NCBI GenBank assembly: GCA_032358255.1
Contig: JAULBX010025275.1
Location: forward strand, 124,001-188,000
Length of the DNA: 64,000 nucleotides
Reading direction: 5' to 3'
From: Heterotrichella gracilis
Lineage: Eukaryota > Sar > Xanthophyceae > Tribonematales > Xanthonemataceae
A model generated the notes under the pieces. That model ran no database searches. It was given only the letters and a program-made list of their open reading frames with translations, and was not told the DNA's origin. Below are positions 24,813 to 36,300 of the stretch, piece after piece (positions within the stretch are counted from its first letter, which is position 1; each line of letters opens with the position of its first letter). The translations under genes and the position numbers were made by a program.

Positions 24813-26671
24813 GGGCGCAGTGCTGAAGGGAACTGTTCGTTCCCATGGAATGATAATGGCTCATCCTGACCTCATGACACATCACATTGTGGTGGCAGCA
24901 GCTGGGTAAGGGGGATTCAATGGGTTGACTAGGTGGCGTTGGAGGCAAGTGGGAGGTGTAGACCGGTAGTGCCAAAAGATGGGATGCGGTAGCCGTATCT
25001 GCACCTAAAACAGCACCAACTTGCAGACCATGCACGCAATATTGCTAGTACTAGCGCAGAGCACGTTGGTTTTTTGCTTTTTTTCAACAAGCTCTTAAAC
25101 TCTTAGCATTGCTTTTTTGCTTTTTGCTTTTGTTTTCACCCAACTCAGTCCAGATATCCAAACACCACCGTACTTTTTGTCCAGCTCAAAGTGGAATCTA
25201 GCACAACTAGTTGGCAAACTAGTATGGTTGCTAGGCAGTGCCTATTTTTCTTCTATCCCATCACAGACTTGCTGTGGCTGTTTCTTGCACAGCGACCTAC
25301 AACTATGAATTCCCCTTTTTTTGTTATTCCATAACTGCCTAGCTGGGGCAGCACTGGAATGACAAGCAGTCAGTTGTCAGGTCACACCGTGCCTGACCGT
25401 CATGATGTCCGTGCTACCAGTTATGGTGAAGCTCTGAAAACCCTGCCGTCACAGCCTTCAAGCAAAATACCACCCGCATATTGTGGAGCGTTGGAGCGGC
25501 TGGTGTGGTTGGAGTGGAAATTGTTATATGTAGGTTCACTTTTCCCAGCAGCTATCGGGATGTAATACAGCATGTAGTTTTGAAGCCCAACACATCAGAA
25601 TGCCACGGCAGATGGCAAAGCACCTCAGGGATCTAGCTGCAAAGGTAACACCCGACATGGACAGCGTTGCCCTTAACTGACAACACAGCATCAGAACACC
25701 TTCCACTTCCAAAGCTCTTGACTGGTATCTGCCACAGTACTGTGTGCTGGCCGTGTACTGTGTGTGCCAAGGCTGCGTTTACTGACTGTGCAGGTTGGTG
25801 ATGCCCTCAACGTTGTCATGATGTCCATGACACCCCAACACACCACAATATGCCGTGCGGTTACCACCAGTAACTAAAAAGCTCTGAAAACCCTGCCATC
25901 ATAGCCTTCAAGCGCATATACCGCATACTGTGGATTGTTGGAACGGTTGGAGGGATGGCGCTGGTTTTGTACTGCAGTGGCGCTTCAGCGTTATCCCGGG
26001 CAAGCACTTAAATAGGCTGCTGCCCCACGGTGCTCGCAAGACTTTGAGGGCGTTGCAAAGTCGGGCCGCCGTCGTATATGGACAAGTGTGGTGCGTTGTT
26101 CCTGATTGCGGACTTTTGCATGCATGCATGTGCACCATGGGCCAACCTCGTGGGCTGCACGGTAGCTGGCTGCCTCACGGAATAAGGTTTGCTACCTGGT
26201 GTACTAGAACCTGCACTCTCTGTGGCCAAGAGGGTATCAAAGTCGCCATGTTGAAGCCTGCAGCCGGATTGTATTGCAATACACTAGTGGTTCGAATTCC
26301 TGTGTGGGCACTTTGATATTTGGAACAGGCTGTCACTGGGGCTGACTAAACCCATCGCACTAAAGTGACACTCTGCTTGCCGCCGATCACGCCACACTTT
26401 GTTTTTTGTGGACAAAACGCGAAACCGATGCAGCTTTCGTAGTGTCACACTGCTGCAAACTTGCGGACTCGTGTGTCGTAGGCTGTCCTGGTCGCCATGC
26501 TTTGACACCAATCACGCAGTGTTTCAAGCCGCAAACCTGGCAGTAGCCTGGCCAGTGACGCCTCAGCTTATCACAGAAAGGTTGTCAGTTGAAGAATAGA
26601 AAAAACCAACCTCGCAGCCCACTGCTCCTGCCCCATCAGGGAGTCGTGGGCCTCGTGGCCCCCGAGCTACC
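24813..26671. other. Intergenic between tandem kinases, with an internal duplication
   Basis: No supported gene. About 25400-25505 and 25820-25960 share AAGCTCTGAAAACCCTGCC, CATAGCCTTCAAGC-type sequence, a TGTGGA(G/T)(C/T)GTTGGA core and CATGATGTCC upstream, so a block of about 100 bp was duplicated about 430 bp apart. A GCATGCATGCATG run is near 26117. Confidence 0.6.
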
Positions 26672-28594
26672 ATGGCTGTGGCTCGCAACAACGGCAGATT
26701 CACCCACGTCAGTAAGCTGGGCGAAGGTAAGGCTGCAGTGGAGAACCGCTTTTGGACTGCCGCTGATTGTCCTCTCAACCTCAATCAGGCATAGTATTGG
26801 TTGACAGATCAGATGGCACAGGTTGGTTGGTTTATCAGATGCACAGGCTAGTCAGGTTCTGGGTACAGCTGTGGGTGTGGTTCTTCTTGATAACCCTTGA
26901 CCACTTGCATACACAGGTGCCTATGGCGAGGTGTACCTTGCCTTGGACAACACCACCAACCAACAAGTGGCTATCAAGTACATCAAGGTAGAGAAGCTTG
27001 CAGACAACGTTCACCGGGAGATCATGAACCACCACCGGGTCTCCGCCCACCCCCACGTGGTCTCCTTCAAGTCAGTATTTGTGGACAGCGATAGCTTAGG
27101 CATAGTTATGGAGTACGCCAGCGGAGGAGAGCTGTTTGCCCGGGTGCGGCAGCAGCGTGGGTTGAGCGAGCCAGACGCACGGTTCTTCTTCCAGCAGCTG
27201 GTGCTGGGTGTGGACTACTGCCACGCCAAAGAGATCTCCAACCGTGACATCAAGCTCGAAAACCTGCTGCTGGCCTCCACATCACCAAGGGCTGTGCTCA
27301 AGATCTGTGACTTTGGTAGGTGCCCACATAGCAGACGTCCACCACAACCCTCTTGCTGCTGTGGGGAGTAGTGCGCGCTTCTTCACTTGCTTGTCTGTTG
27401 GCCAACAGCATACAGCAAACAGCAGGTTGCCGATATGTTGACGCCAAGGGCAGGTGTGCGCCTTATTGCCCACCACATGCATGTGTCGTGCCTCTTGTAA
27501 AGAGAGCAGGGAGATGGACTCGGCACGCTAAAACCCTTATCCTCTTACCCCAAACCCTTTCTTCCCCGCAGGCTTTGCCAAGAGCAGCGTGATGGACTCC
27601 GCACCCAACTCAGCGGTGGGCACACCCGAGTACATGGCGCCCGAGGTCTTCCTGGGGGTGCGATACGACGGGCACAAAGCGGATGTGTGGAGCGTGGGCG
27701 TCATCCTCTACACCATGGTGGTGGGCAAGTACCCCTTCCGGGTGGGGAAGCAGGTAAATGACCCCCCATTTCAAGGAATTCCGCTGAGAATTTGTCATGA
27801 AATTTTGCTGAGAATATATAATGAATTTCATCTCAGAATGTTTCATGGCATTCAGCTGAGAATTTTTCATGGGCTCCAGCTGAGAATATTCCTTTCTTCA
27901 GGTGAACGACCCCCATTTCATGAGCAAGCTGTGGCAGCAGATGGCCAACCAGAAGTACGCCATGCCAGACAGGATCTCACCCACCCTTAGGGACCTGCTG
28001 CACGGCCTGCTGGACCCTTCTCCCGCCACCAGGCTGTCCATCCAGCAGGTAAAACACGCCCAATGGCTAAGTTGGGAGTGTGTGCTGCGAACAGTCATAG
28101 CTATGCTTGGCCATAAGCTGTGCGTTCGCTTGCTCTTGCATACGGAGATCAGCGGTTAGTATAGGCGTAGCCTACAACCTCCGGCTGGACCTGCCACAAC
28201 CCTGTCCATGTCCCCTTCCGCAAGCCCTGCCATCACCCCTTTGGCATCTAATTTACCGTAGGATAGTAATAGGACTATTAGTACCGTATTATTCCTATTA
28301 TTACCACCCATTTATTACCACCCTATTTACACTATTATTATCTTATTACCTCTTGAATTAACTAAACTCCTGCAGGTGCTCACCCACCCCTGGGTGGCGA
28401 AAGACATGCCGCCCCTCGCCCTGACCCTCAACAAGTACCTGCTGGGCCAGGCAATCAAGATGGAGCAGAGCGAGGCCGACCTCGTTGCCACCATCAGCGA
28501 GGCCAGGCAGCTGAAGCGCGCGAGCTCCAGCAAGCATGGCCGGATGGAGGGGTTTGAGGATGCGATGCGGGAGGTGATGATGGTGGACACGTGA
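26672..28594 (+). CDS. SnRK2-like serine/threonine protein kinase (paralog 2)
   Basis: Tandem duplicate of the kinase at 23247. Exons 26672-26726, 26917-27315, 27572-27753, 27902-28048 and 28376-28594 give 333 aa. Motifs: GEGAYGEV (17-24), VAIK with Lys39, [10 protein letters not shown] (the same Asn-for-His change as paralog 1), DFG and [10 protein letters not shown]. The last coding part of paralog 1 is one exon; here it is split by two extra introns, 27754-27901 and 28049-28375. The first extra intron begins with GTAAATGACCCCCCATTTC, nearly the same as the start of the next exon (GTGAACGACCCCCATTTC). The C-terminus is longer than in paralog 1 and ends in an acidic/Met-rich tail. Confidence 0.95.
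27498..27530 (+). repeat. Decayed copy of the kinase exon 3 start
   Basis: AGAGAGCAGGGAGATGGACT CGGCACGC matches the exon 3 start (AAGAGCAGCGTGATGGACTC CGCACCC) about 80 bp downstream. A CCCCAAACCC run lies between. Confidence 0.8.
27754..27901 (+). repeat. Paralog-specific intron with exon-copy donor and 24-bp minisatellite
   Basis: The intron opens with a copy of the first ~19 bases of the following exon. It is then filled by about five degenerate 24-bp units, each with GCTGAGAAT or a variant (near 27782, 27807, 27831, 27855 and 27879), up to the CTTTCTTCAG acceptor. Confidence 0.93.
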
Positions 28595-29856
28595 CGCGCA
28601 GCTGCCATGGTTGGGGTGGGGGGGGGCTTTACAACTTCAGGAAATATTGATGGAACACATGGGGGATTGAACGCATGGCGGTTCATGACAAGCTCTTCGG
28701 ATATTGTTGGAACCCGTGGTGCTTCATTTCAAGTTCAGCAGATATTGATGGATCACATGGTGCTTCAATGCAAGCTCAGCAGATAATGAAGGATCACATG
28801 GTGCTTCAGTGACAGGCGCCTGTGGAGGGAAATGGGAGTGTGAACGAATTCAAGATGCCAATCAGTGGGTTGGAAGTGTGTGCATATCTGCGCATAGGAC
28901 AGCACCAAAATGGGAGCCGGGAACCCTTGCATGCCATGGCCATGGCCTGAGCACGAGCATGGCATGCTTCTCTTTTTATATAGCACCCAATTGTTACTTC
29001 TAAAGTTGACACTGTTGCTTTTTTGGTAAATTTCAAGTACGCATTTCAAGTACGGATCGCTAGCTGTTTTCCATGCGTGTTCTGTTATTCAAGAGTTTTT
29101 GCCGGCTGTGCGCACATGGCTACAGATGATGGATCGCATTTTGCTTACAACAGGACTTGTTGGTGGGGTATGCACCTCAAGTGATTCTGGATGAGTAGTT
29201 TGAGACACTACTCGGCTGAATTGCAGTGTGCATCCCTTACATCATATGACTGTATATGTATAGCTGCATTTGCTGCAGCGCCTAGAATATGCCTGTTTAC
29301 CTAGTAGCCCCAGTGGGCTAGTCAGCTGCATGCAGGCTCGCCAGCCGCAGCATGCTGAAGTTGGGCTGGGCATGGGCTTGGCAACTTGCATTGCTGCTTA
29401 GTACATCACTTCCTAGCAAATACTGTACAAGTTTGCGTGTCGTCTCGTAAGATGTGTACAGTACAGAACTGTTTGCGCGTCCGCTCGTAAAACATGTACA
29501 CTATTGGCATCTCTGTTTCAGAAACTTTGACTGTCTACTAGTAGCTAGCTATAGCGCATGATGGACATCCAACATTGTAACATGCTGCAGCAAAAACTTG
29601 CGCCAGTAGTGTCCATATCTACGTAATTAATTTGGGATGAAGTAACTTAGGTTGAAGTGGGGTGTATACAGAGAAAAAAGCCTATCGTCACAGACGGATG
29701 CACATGTATGTTTATCATATGCATAATGTACATGCAACATTGACAGCAGCACGACTTGGGACAAATCATTCCTGGCACCAGCTGGCACTATATCTACCTT
29801 TGCACCCTAGCCAGTAGTCACCGTGCTGACATTTATGTTATAACTTATATATAGCA
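28595..29856. other. Intergenic between convergent kinase 2 and hydrolase genes
   Basis: No supported gene. The kinase-proximal part holds a tandem repeat at about 28641-28812. Near 29437-29505 two copies of GTTTGCG(T/C)GTC..CTCGTAA, each ending in a TGTACA-like run, occur about 45 bp apart. Confidence 0.5.
28641..28812. repeat. About four units of a ~45-bp tandem repeat
   Basis: Units carry GATATTGATGGATCACATGG TGCTTCA and AAGCTCAGCA. The most similar pair sits near 28740-28812. They lie just past the kinase 2 stop codon. Confidence 0.9.
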
Positions 29857-32427
29857 TCACTTCCTCTTTTTACTTCCTCTCACTACTCGCCCAGCAGCTT
29901 TGGGAGCATCCGCCACATCAGCATCATGCCCTTGCCGCTTGCCACGTGCAGCCCCACGCTTCTTGCCTTTCTTGCCTGGCACCGCCCCTGCCTCTGCACC
30001 ACTCCCACCTGGCACCGCCCCTGCCTGTGAACCGCTGGCTCCTGCATCTGCTTTCCCGGCACCTGCCTTCCTCTTCCTCACGCCAGGGCCATCCGTTGCT
30101 GCACGATCACCCCCTTGCCGCCCAGCGGGAGGCGCCGGACTCCCCTGCCCACCCCCAGCCAACACCTGCTTCACAAAGCCAACCACTGCCTCCTGCACCC
30201 CCTCCAATGCCAGCCTGGTTGCATCGGCGCCTCCCTTGCCATTGATCCGCAGGCCGTGGTCCCCCCCAACCACCTCATGCACCTGCCAGGGTCAAAAGTG
30301 CTTTTGAATATTTATTGACTTTTCTTCGGGGCACAGAGGGGATAGATGAAAGCTCATTTCGCGGGTTTGCCGGCGACAAACCAGGCAAGCTGAGGTGGCC
30401 TTCGTGCCATCGGCACATGCCGCATGCACTGCATGTGCCCACATGTGCCTATTTGTCTTTCCTATGCAAGTGCCATTTAAAACCTTAATATAAAAAAAGT
30501 AACTTCTTTCATTGATATGGCATGTGCCCCCTGTACACCCACCCACCTACCTCCACAGTCTGCGATGCCATGCGGCCCATGACAGCCGCCCACACCTCAG
30601 GCGCACTGAATGTGTCCTTGGTGCCCCGCACAAAGAGCAGGGGAAGCGCCAGATCTATCAAAGGGGTGTCGCGCAATTTGTCCTGGGGGAGGGGGTAAAC
30701 AGTTATTAGTTAATTAGGTTACATGTTATAGGCGAGGGGTGAATGACATGCTCAGTGATAAGCAAGACAATTGACGTCTTTACATCGCAGCCGTATTTGC
30801 CCATCACCTTGCGTCCATCCGTACCCCCACCATACAAGACCATATATGTGTCCCCAGCAAACCGAGCTATGGTTGCTGAGGACGGATACATGCATGCATC
30901 TCGTGTCATTTTGGGCTCAGCGCTTTCCATGGCGTACCGCCAGGGAGCATGATCCAAGTGGCCACCACTACCAAGGCCGGCTTTCAAATATATTTCTGGA
31001 TTACTGTACCCTGTTAGACGCACTGTGGCACACACACGCACCTGTTTGCCTGGCGTGTGCAGTGGGTATGAGAAGAAAACGCAACCCTTGGCATCGCTGG
31101 GGACGTCATGCGCCACTGTGCTGGCAACCCGGGCACCCTGCATGCACAGCAAAATGTTGCGTGAAAATGCCTGACATTTTACGGGTGGGCCTCGTGGTTT
31201 TGTGTGCACATGCAAGGCCTGCCTGTCAAACCATAATCGTTTCCAATTATTGATGCATACTGCCAGGAGTTTCGGAAGCAGTGCTGGTTCAAGACAGAGT
31301 GGAATGGCGCAGCTCTGCATCCCAGACCAAACCCTGAACCCTAAACAGGTTCCCCCTACATGCGCGTACCATGGAGTGCCCCGCCAGGATCCACCAGGTC
31401 ACTGCCCCAAACCCTTGTAGGGTATGCGCCTGCTCCATCAAACCCTGCACAACCAGCCGATGGTCACACATGCTGCACTTGGTTGTGAGGATTTGGTTTC
31501 TAGAACCCGGTCGAGATTATTAAGTGGGTTAAACCATCGCTGACCTTGGTGAGCTTGTTGATCATGCTTCGACCAAGAGGAACTGCTGCTCTATGTCACA
31601 GCTGCAATTTGCTGTTAACAAGGGTCACTTGCAGGGATTGTTTATGCCACAACTGCATTCCACCCCCGGTAGCGCCTTGCGCCAGCGCCTTAGCGCCAGC
31701 GCCTTGCCGAGCATTCACGATGCATATGCTTGTATCGTCTCATGGAAGCCCCAGTGTTGCACGGTAACTTACACACTTTGACCCTATGCACCAGATTGGC
31801 TGACTTGCAAATGGTTGCGCGGTGTCATGGAAGGCACACAGGCACACCCTGAACCTCAAAACCCTGAACAGTACCTTGCACACTTTGACCCTGTGCACCA
31901 GGTTGGTTGACTTGCAGGTGAAGCGCATGCACGGGACGCCCGCAGATGCAAATGCCGCCGCGTAATCGGGCAGGTTCCCACCGGCAGCGTCGCCTGACGC
32001 ACCGTGGCCCAGCACTACCCCTGCGCAAGCGCAAAATTCTACTCCTGGGGGTTGTTTTGTCGCCCGGGGCCTCGCATGACATTAGATATCATGACAATAT
32101 TACGTTGCAATGACAATGCACTGCACTGCGCCTCACTATAAAACTTTGTCGTCCCTGGCATTGCATGATATTACATTGCAATGCTTTGCCTGTACATGCC
32201 AATGCAGTGCATGCATATACGTTACGACTTGCATATTTGAATCAGCTGCTGCTGTGTGATACTACAGCTGATATGCTTGAAACCATATGGGTAGCGCGAA
32301 CCAGGTGTTGCAACTGGGATAGCAGCTTACCAAGGGTAGGTGCTTCGCCCTCAGGTACCCCGGTGGGCATGTCAAGCAGCAGCGAAAACTCCTTGCCACC
32401 CACTTCCAACACAGCAGCAATTGACAT
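29857..32427 (-). CDS. TEX30/KANSL3-type alpha/beta hydrolase with basic C-terminal tail
   Basis: Small serine hydrolase fold related to TEX30/KANSL3 (dienelactone-hydrolase-like); the substrate is unknown. Exons 32427-32331, 32020-31875, 31444-31370, 31137-31042, 30682-30551 and 30282-29857 give 323 aa. Family landmarks: VVLGHGASGDA (oxyanion side), CMRFTCKSTNLVHRVK, nucleophile elbow AGHSMGAR (Ser105, the Gly-x-Ser-x-Gly split across exons 3 and 4), FSYPLHTPGKQ, LFVRGTKD (Asp161) and GGDHGL (His191). The full catalytic triad is present. The last ~100 residues are an Ala/Gly/Lys extension ending GKKGKKRGAARGKRQ ... GSKKRK, like a nuclear localisation or RNA/DNA-binding tail and not typical of the core family. 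Divergent from the ABCG gene, about 900 bp apart. Confidence 0.9.
31764..31818 (-). repeat. Decayed copy of the hydrolase exon 2 end
   Basis: In gene sense TTTGCAAGTCAGCCAATCTG GTGCATAGGGTCAAAGTGTG TAAG repeats the exon 2 end (TGCAAGTCAACCAACCTGGT GCACAGGGTCAAAGTG TGCAAG). It lies about 100 bp into the intron, separated by ACCCTGAACCTCAAAACCCT-like sequence. Confidence 0.95.
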
Positions 32428-33326
32428 TGTGGCCTATTTTCTAACCAGCTTTAACTGCTGCGCGGGATACGTGTACTGTAAGTTCTCTAGGCTGGGGTGG
32501 CGGGAACGGCATGCATGCACATGTGAATGTTCAATAATCACAACGACAAGGGTACAGGGTACAGGGCACCACCTGGCACAATATGATAGATTTGCTAAAT
32601 GGGTGGGAGCGTTCAGAGGTCAATGTGCCTGTTGCTATGGCTCTCACCATACCAAGAAAGTCGCGGACACATATGTATGCGAGAATGCATGCATGCAAAG
32701 AAGGGCATGGGCAGGGTACCAGCAATGCTTCCAGGTCAGCTCCAGTCGCGGAAGTACTGGACCATTGGTGTATTGAGGTAGGCAAGGCAACACCTCGAGT
32801 GCCGTTGTTCTCTAGTTCTTCCAGCCTGTCTGGTTTCTTGGTTATGTAAGGGCTTAGGCGACCGCAGCAAATATTGTTGGTAAGATGATCACTCACATGC
32901 TTGAATAGCATTCAAAGTACATCAGTACTATTTTGATCACCTATGATTATTTGTAACGTACTTGTGGGGCAATCCAAAATTGGTTATGAGTGATTACACG
33001 GGTCATTTAACGGGTCATTTAGCCTGCACTGTTTGACCGTGCACTTTGCGACCCAATGCACAAGGTTCTCAGCAGTTTATATTCTACATCACGCCTCATA
33101 CTACCCGGCAATCACGCAAGAGGTCTCAAGTTGCAACCTTCCGGCCGCAACGCTCTTCCTCTCTGTTGCTCCTGGGACCCACCCGCCAAAGCCCGCATCC
33201 CTCACCACACAACTGGGGTGTCCTCCTCGACCCTTCACGTTCTTCCCACAAGACAACGAAATCCCACTTCCCCTAAAGGAATGCAGCCCTAAAACTGTGA
33301 CCTTGCCTCCACTGCAAGCCACCAGC
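32428..33326. other. Divergent promoter region of hydrolase and ABCG genes
   Basis: About 0.9 kb between two start codons. The frame upstream of 33327 stays open to 33033, so a longer ABCG N-terminus cannot be excluded. A GCATGCATGC run lies near 32690. No other gene is supported. Confidence 0.5.
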
Positions 33327-36300
33327 ATGGCTGAGGTCAAGGCAAACGGCCATGCCGAGGCGGTGGTCCCCATGGACCCTGTCACTATCATCACAGTACG
33401 GGATGTGGAGCCGTCAGTGGCCACCGACGAGCCACCGAGCAGCGCCGGCGAGCAGCTGCATACCAAGGCTGACGAGTTCATGAAGACCTTCCACCACAGC
33501 CGGTATTTGGCTACTGCCAGGTGCGCTGCAGAGATGGGGTTCAGAGCCACACAAATGGCAGCAATATGCACTGTTTTTTGTGGGTTTTTAGCCACACAGT
33601 GGCTAGCCAGTGCAGCTCAAGTCAGCAGGGCCTGGTAAAAGTACTGGACCGTGCATTGGGCGCGGCTTACCACCATACAGCACCACCAAACAATTGCAGT
33701 GAAAAGTGGCACATTATTTTGGCCACCTGCCCACCTTCCTGCAGTGCTTCACCATTGTGGTGACAAGCAGACTGGGCCTCTCAAGCCACTGCCAGTTTCT
33801 GCAGCACTGTTTAATCCCTTGTGCTGCACCACACCCTACCATTTCCCCGGCAAATGCACCCTCTAGGGTCGGGCACACACACACATACGCTGCCAAGTGA
33901 CACCCTGCCCGCAATACCCTACTGCACTGCTGGCACTCAGCCTCCCTCCCCTACGGTCTCTTACATCCTCTAAGGACACCAGCATCTGACCACTGGCTCA
34001 CTGTTGCAGAAAACCCTAAACCCTAAAACCCCGGCTGCCGTGTGGCTGCAGCCCCATGCAAACCACTGACCTGCGGTAGTCGAAACCAAAGCCACCTCAG
34101 AACATTGCAACGGCAATAAAGCGCTCCTGTTCATGACAGCATTCACCAATGATGCCAGCGGAGTAGTGGGTGTAAGTCGGGGTTTCCACCACTGAAATGC
34201 CCACTACTGAAATCTTCGACGCAGGTCCCTCAAGTCGGCCGCCAGCCGCAAGGCCTCCCAGGGACAGGAGCACACTGTGGCTGAGGAGGACGCAGAGGAG
34301 GAGGAGCACCCGCTGTCCATGTCCTTTGGCTCGGTGCTGCATGCCAAGAAGGTGGGTGGGTGGAGTGGCGCTTGTGCGGGGTTGCGGGTCCAGGTGCTGT
34401 TTAGGGTTTGGCAAAATGCTGGTTAGGGTCTGACAGGATGCGAATGGGGGGCAGCACTCGCTGTCCGTGTCCTTTGGCTCAATGCTGCAAGCCAAGGGGG
34501 TTAATGGTCGTTTGCCGGATGCTATAATAGTAGCATTGGGTGCACAGAATTGCTCACACCGTGGTAGCCGGGGGTTGGTAGGGTTTGGCAAAGGTCAGAT
34601 TTAGGGTTCGGCCAGGTGCCTGTGGCCGTAATGCTGCAGGCCACAAGGGGACGTAAGGCGCATAACATCTTTTTAAGCCATGCCATCACCACAGCGCGAA
34701 AGGACTTATGCCACTATCCTGCATGTAGATCATCAAGGTCAGTCAATGTGTGGAGCGACATGGATTCCCCCATCCCACCCCTTCACATGAATTTCCGCAT
34801 GTTTACACGTGTTCACCTGAAAGTATGTTCACTCATGTGCAGATCATCCAGGTCAGCTTTTATGGAGCGACATGGTATCAGCAATCCATCCCCACACATG
34901 ATTCTTTGGCATTCTCTCCTCAAATTCTGTTCACTGCTGTGCAGATCATCAAGGTCAGCCTTGTGTGGAGCAACCTGTTCTACAACATCCAGTTGGGCAA
35001 GGGGAAAAAGAAGGTGGACAAGTTCATACTCAATGGGGTGGATGGGGCGGTGTCGCATGGGCACCTGCTGGCGATCATGGGACCAACAGGTGAGATGGGG
35101 GTACTGACGAACACGGGATTCGGCAGCACAGCCAGAGTAGCAATCTGACGAGGATTTCAGCACATTCATATTTAGCTTGGCGGCGAAAGACCTGCCAGGG
35201 TGTTTTTTGTGTGTACACATTATTGTGTTTGTTCCAAATATGTGCGTTTTTAACCGAATTATTTTGTTTCCATTTTTATAGTGCATGGAAACCATAATAG
35301 GGTGGCGTCAATCATCCTATTGAATCGCAAAGACACCCTGGCAGGTCTGCGCCCCGTGACACTAGCCATTCGCCGGCTTGTACCCCTAACCAGGGTGTGG
35401 TGTGCTGCGCCAGGTTGCGGCAAGACCTCCCTGGTCAACGCGCTTGCGGGTCGGCTGCCCATCGGCGGCACCTTTACCGGTGAGATCACTGTGAATGGCC
35501 AGGCCAGGAGCAAGAGCTTCAGGAACATATCGGCCTACGTGCTGCAGGTGGGGAGAGCAGTACCCTGCTTCGTGGGGGCCCTAGGGACTGCATGCTTCTT
35601 CACTCGCATGCATTTGCATACCTCTGATGAGGAACTTGCTGCACATCATCACCTGCATACCTGTGCACTGCAGGCAAATGAATGTCATTTTTGAATGTTG
35701 TGTCATTGTAATTGATAATATTATCAAGTTCGCAATCTTTCTATTTTTGACTTTTATGTAAACGTTGTTCCTCCCCACAGAACGACGTGCTGTTCCACAA
35801 CCTGACAGTGCGCGAGACCTTCACCGTGGCCGCCAACCTGCGCCTGCCATCATCGGTGCCCGCAGCAACCAAGCGCCAGGTGGTGGAGGATGTCATTCTG
35901 GAGCTGGGGCTGGCAAAGGCTGCGGACACATACGTGGGTGAGTTGTGGTGTGTGGTTTTCCAGGTTGAGCAATGGCAGGGGATTGGTACAGCTTTTTTTT
36001 GGGGAATTTGTGACATTATTCGAGTTTCTGATGGGGTTTGCCCTACACGCCCGGCCCCTTCGAAGTTTGAATCGGCTCTTCTTCCCTTTGCTGTCACTTT
36101 GTAACTGACGTGTTCTTCGGGCCTAAGGATGTGGCTGGCTGTGCTGACGGCGGCAGTGTGTGTCTTACTGTACAAGGACCCTGCCAAAGATCCCTGTGGT
36201 ATTCTTCTGGGCCTAAGGGATGTGGATGGCTGTGCTGACGGTGTGTGTGTGTCCCTATGCAGGCAATGCCTTGGTGCGGGGCGTGAGCGGGGGGGAGCGC

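Noticed and set aside
26215-26310. Possible tRNA gene (TGGCCAAGAGGG A-box-like, GGTTCGAATTCC B-box)
   Set aside because: The T-arm does not pair and no acceptor stem is visible.
30706-31320. A 204-codon minus-strand frame as a separate gene
   Set aside because: Only its 31042-31137 part is coding (hydrolase exon 4); the rest reads through introns.
33033-33326. Upstream extension of the ABCG reading frame
   Set aside because: The frame is open, but the extension has no domain features and the ATG at 33327 starts the protein-like region; kept only as an alternative.
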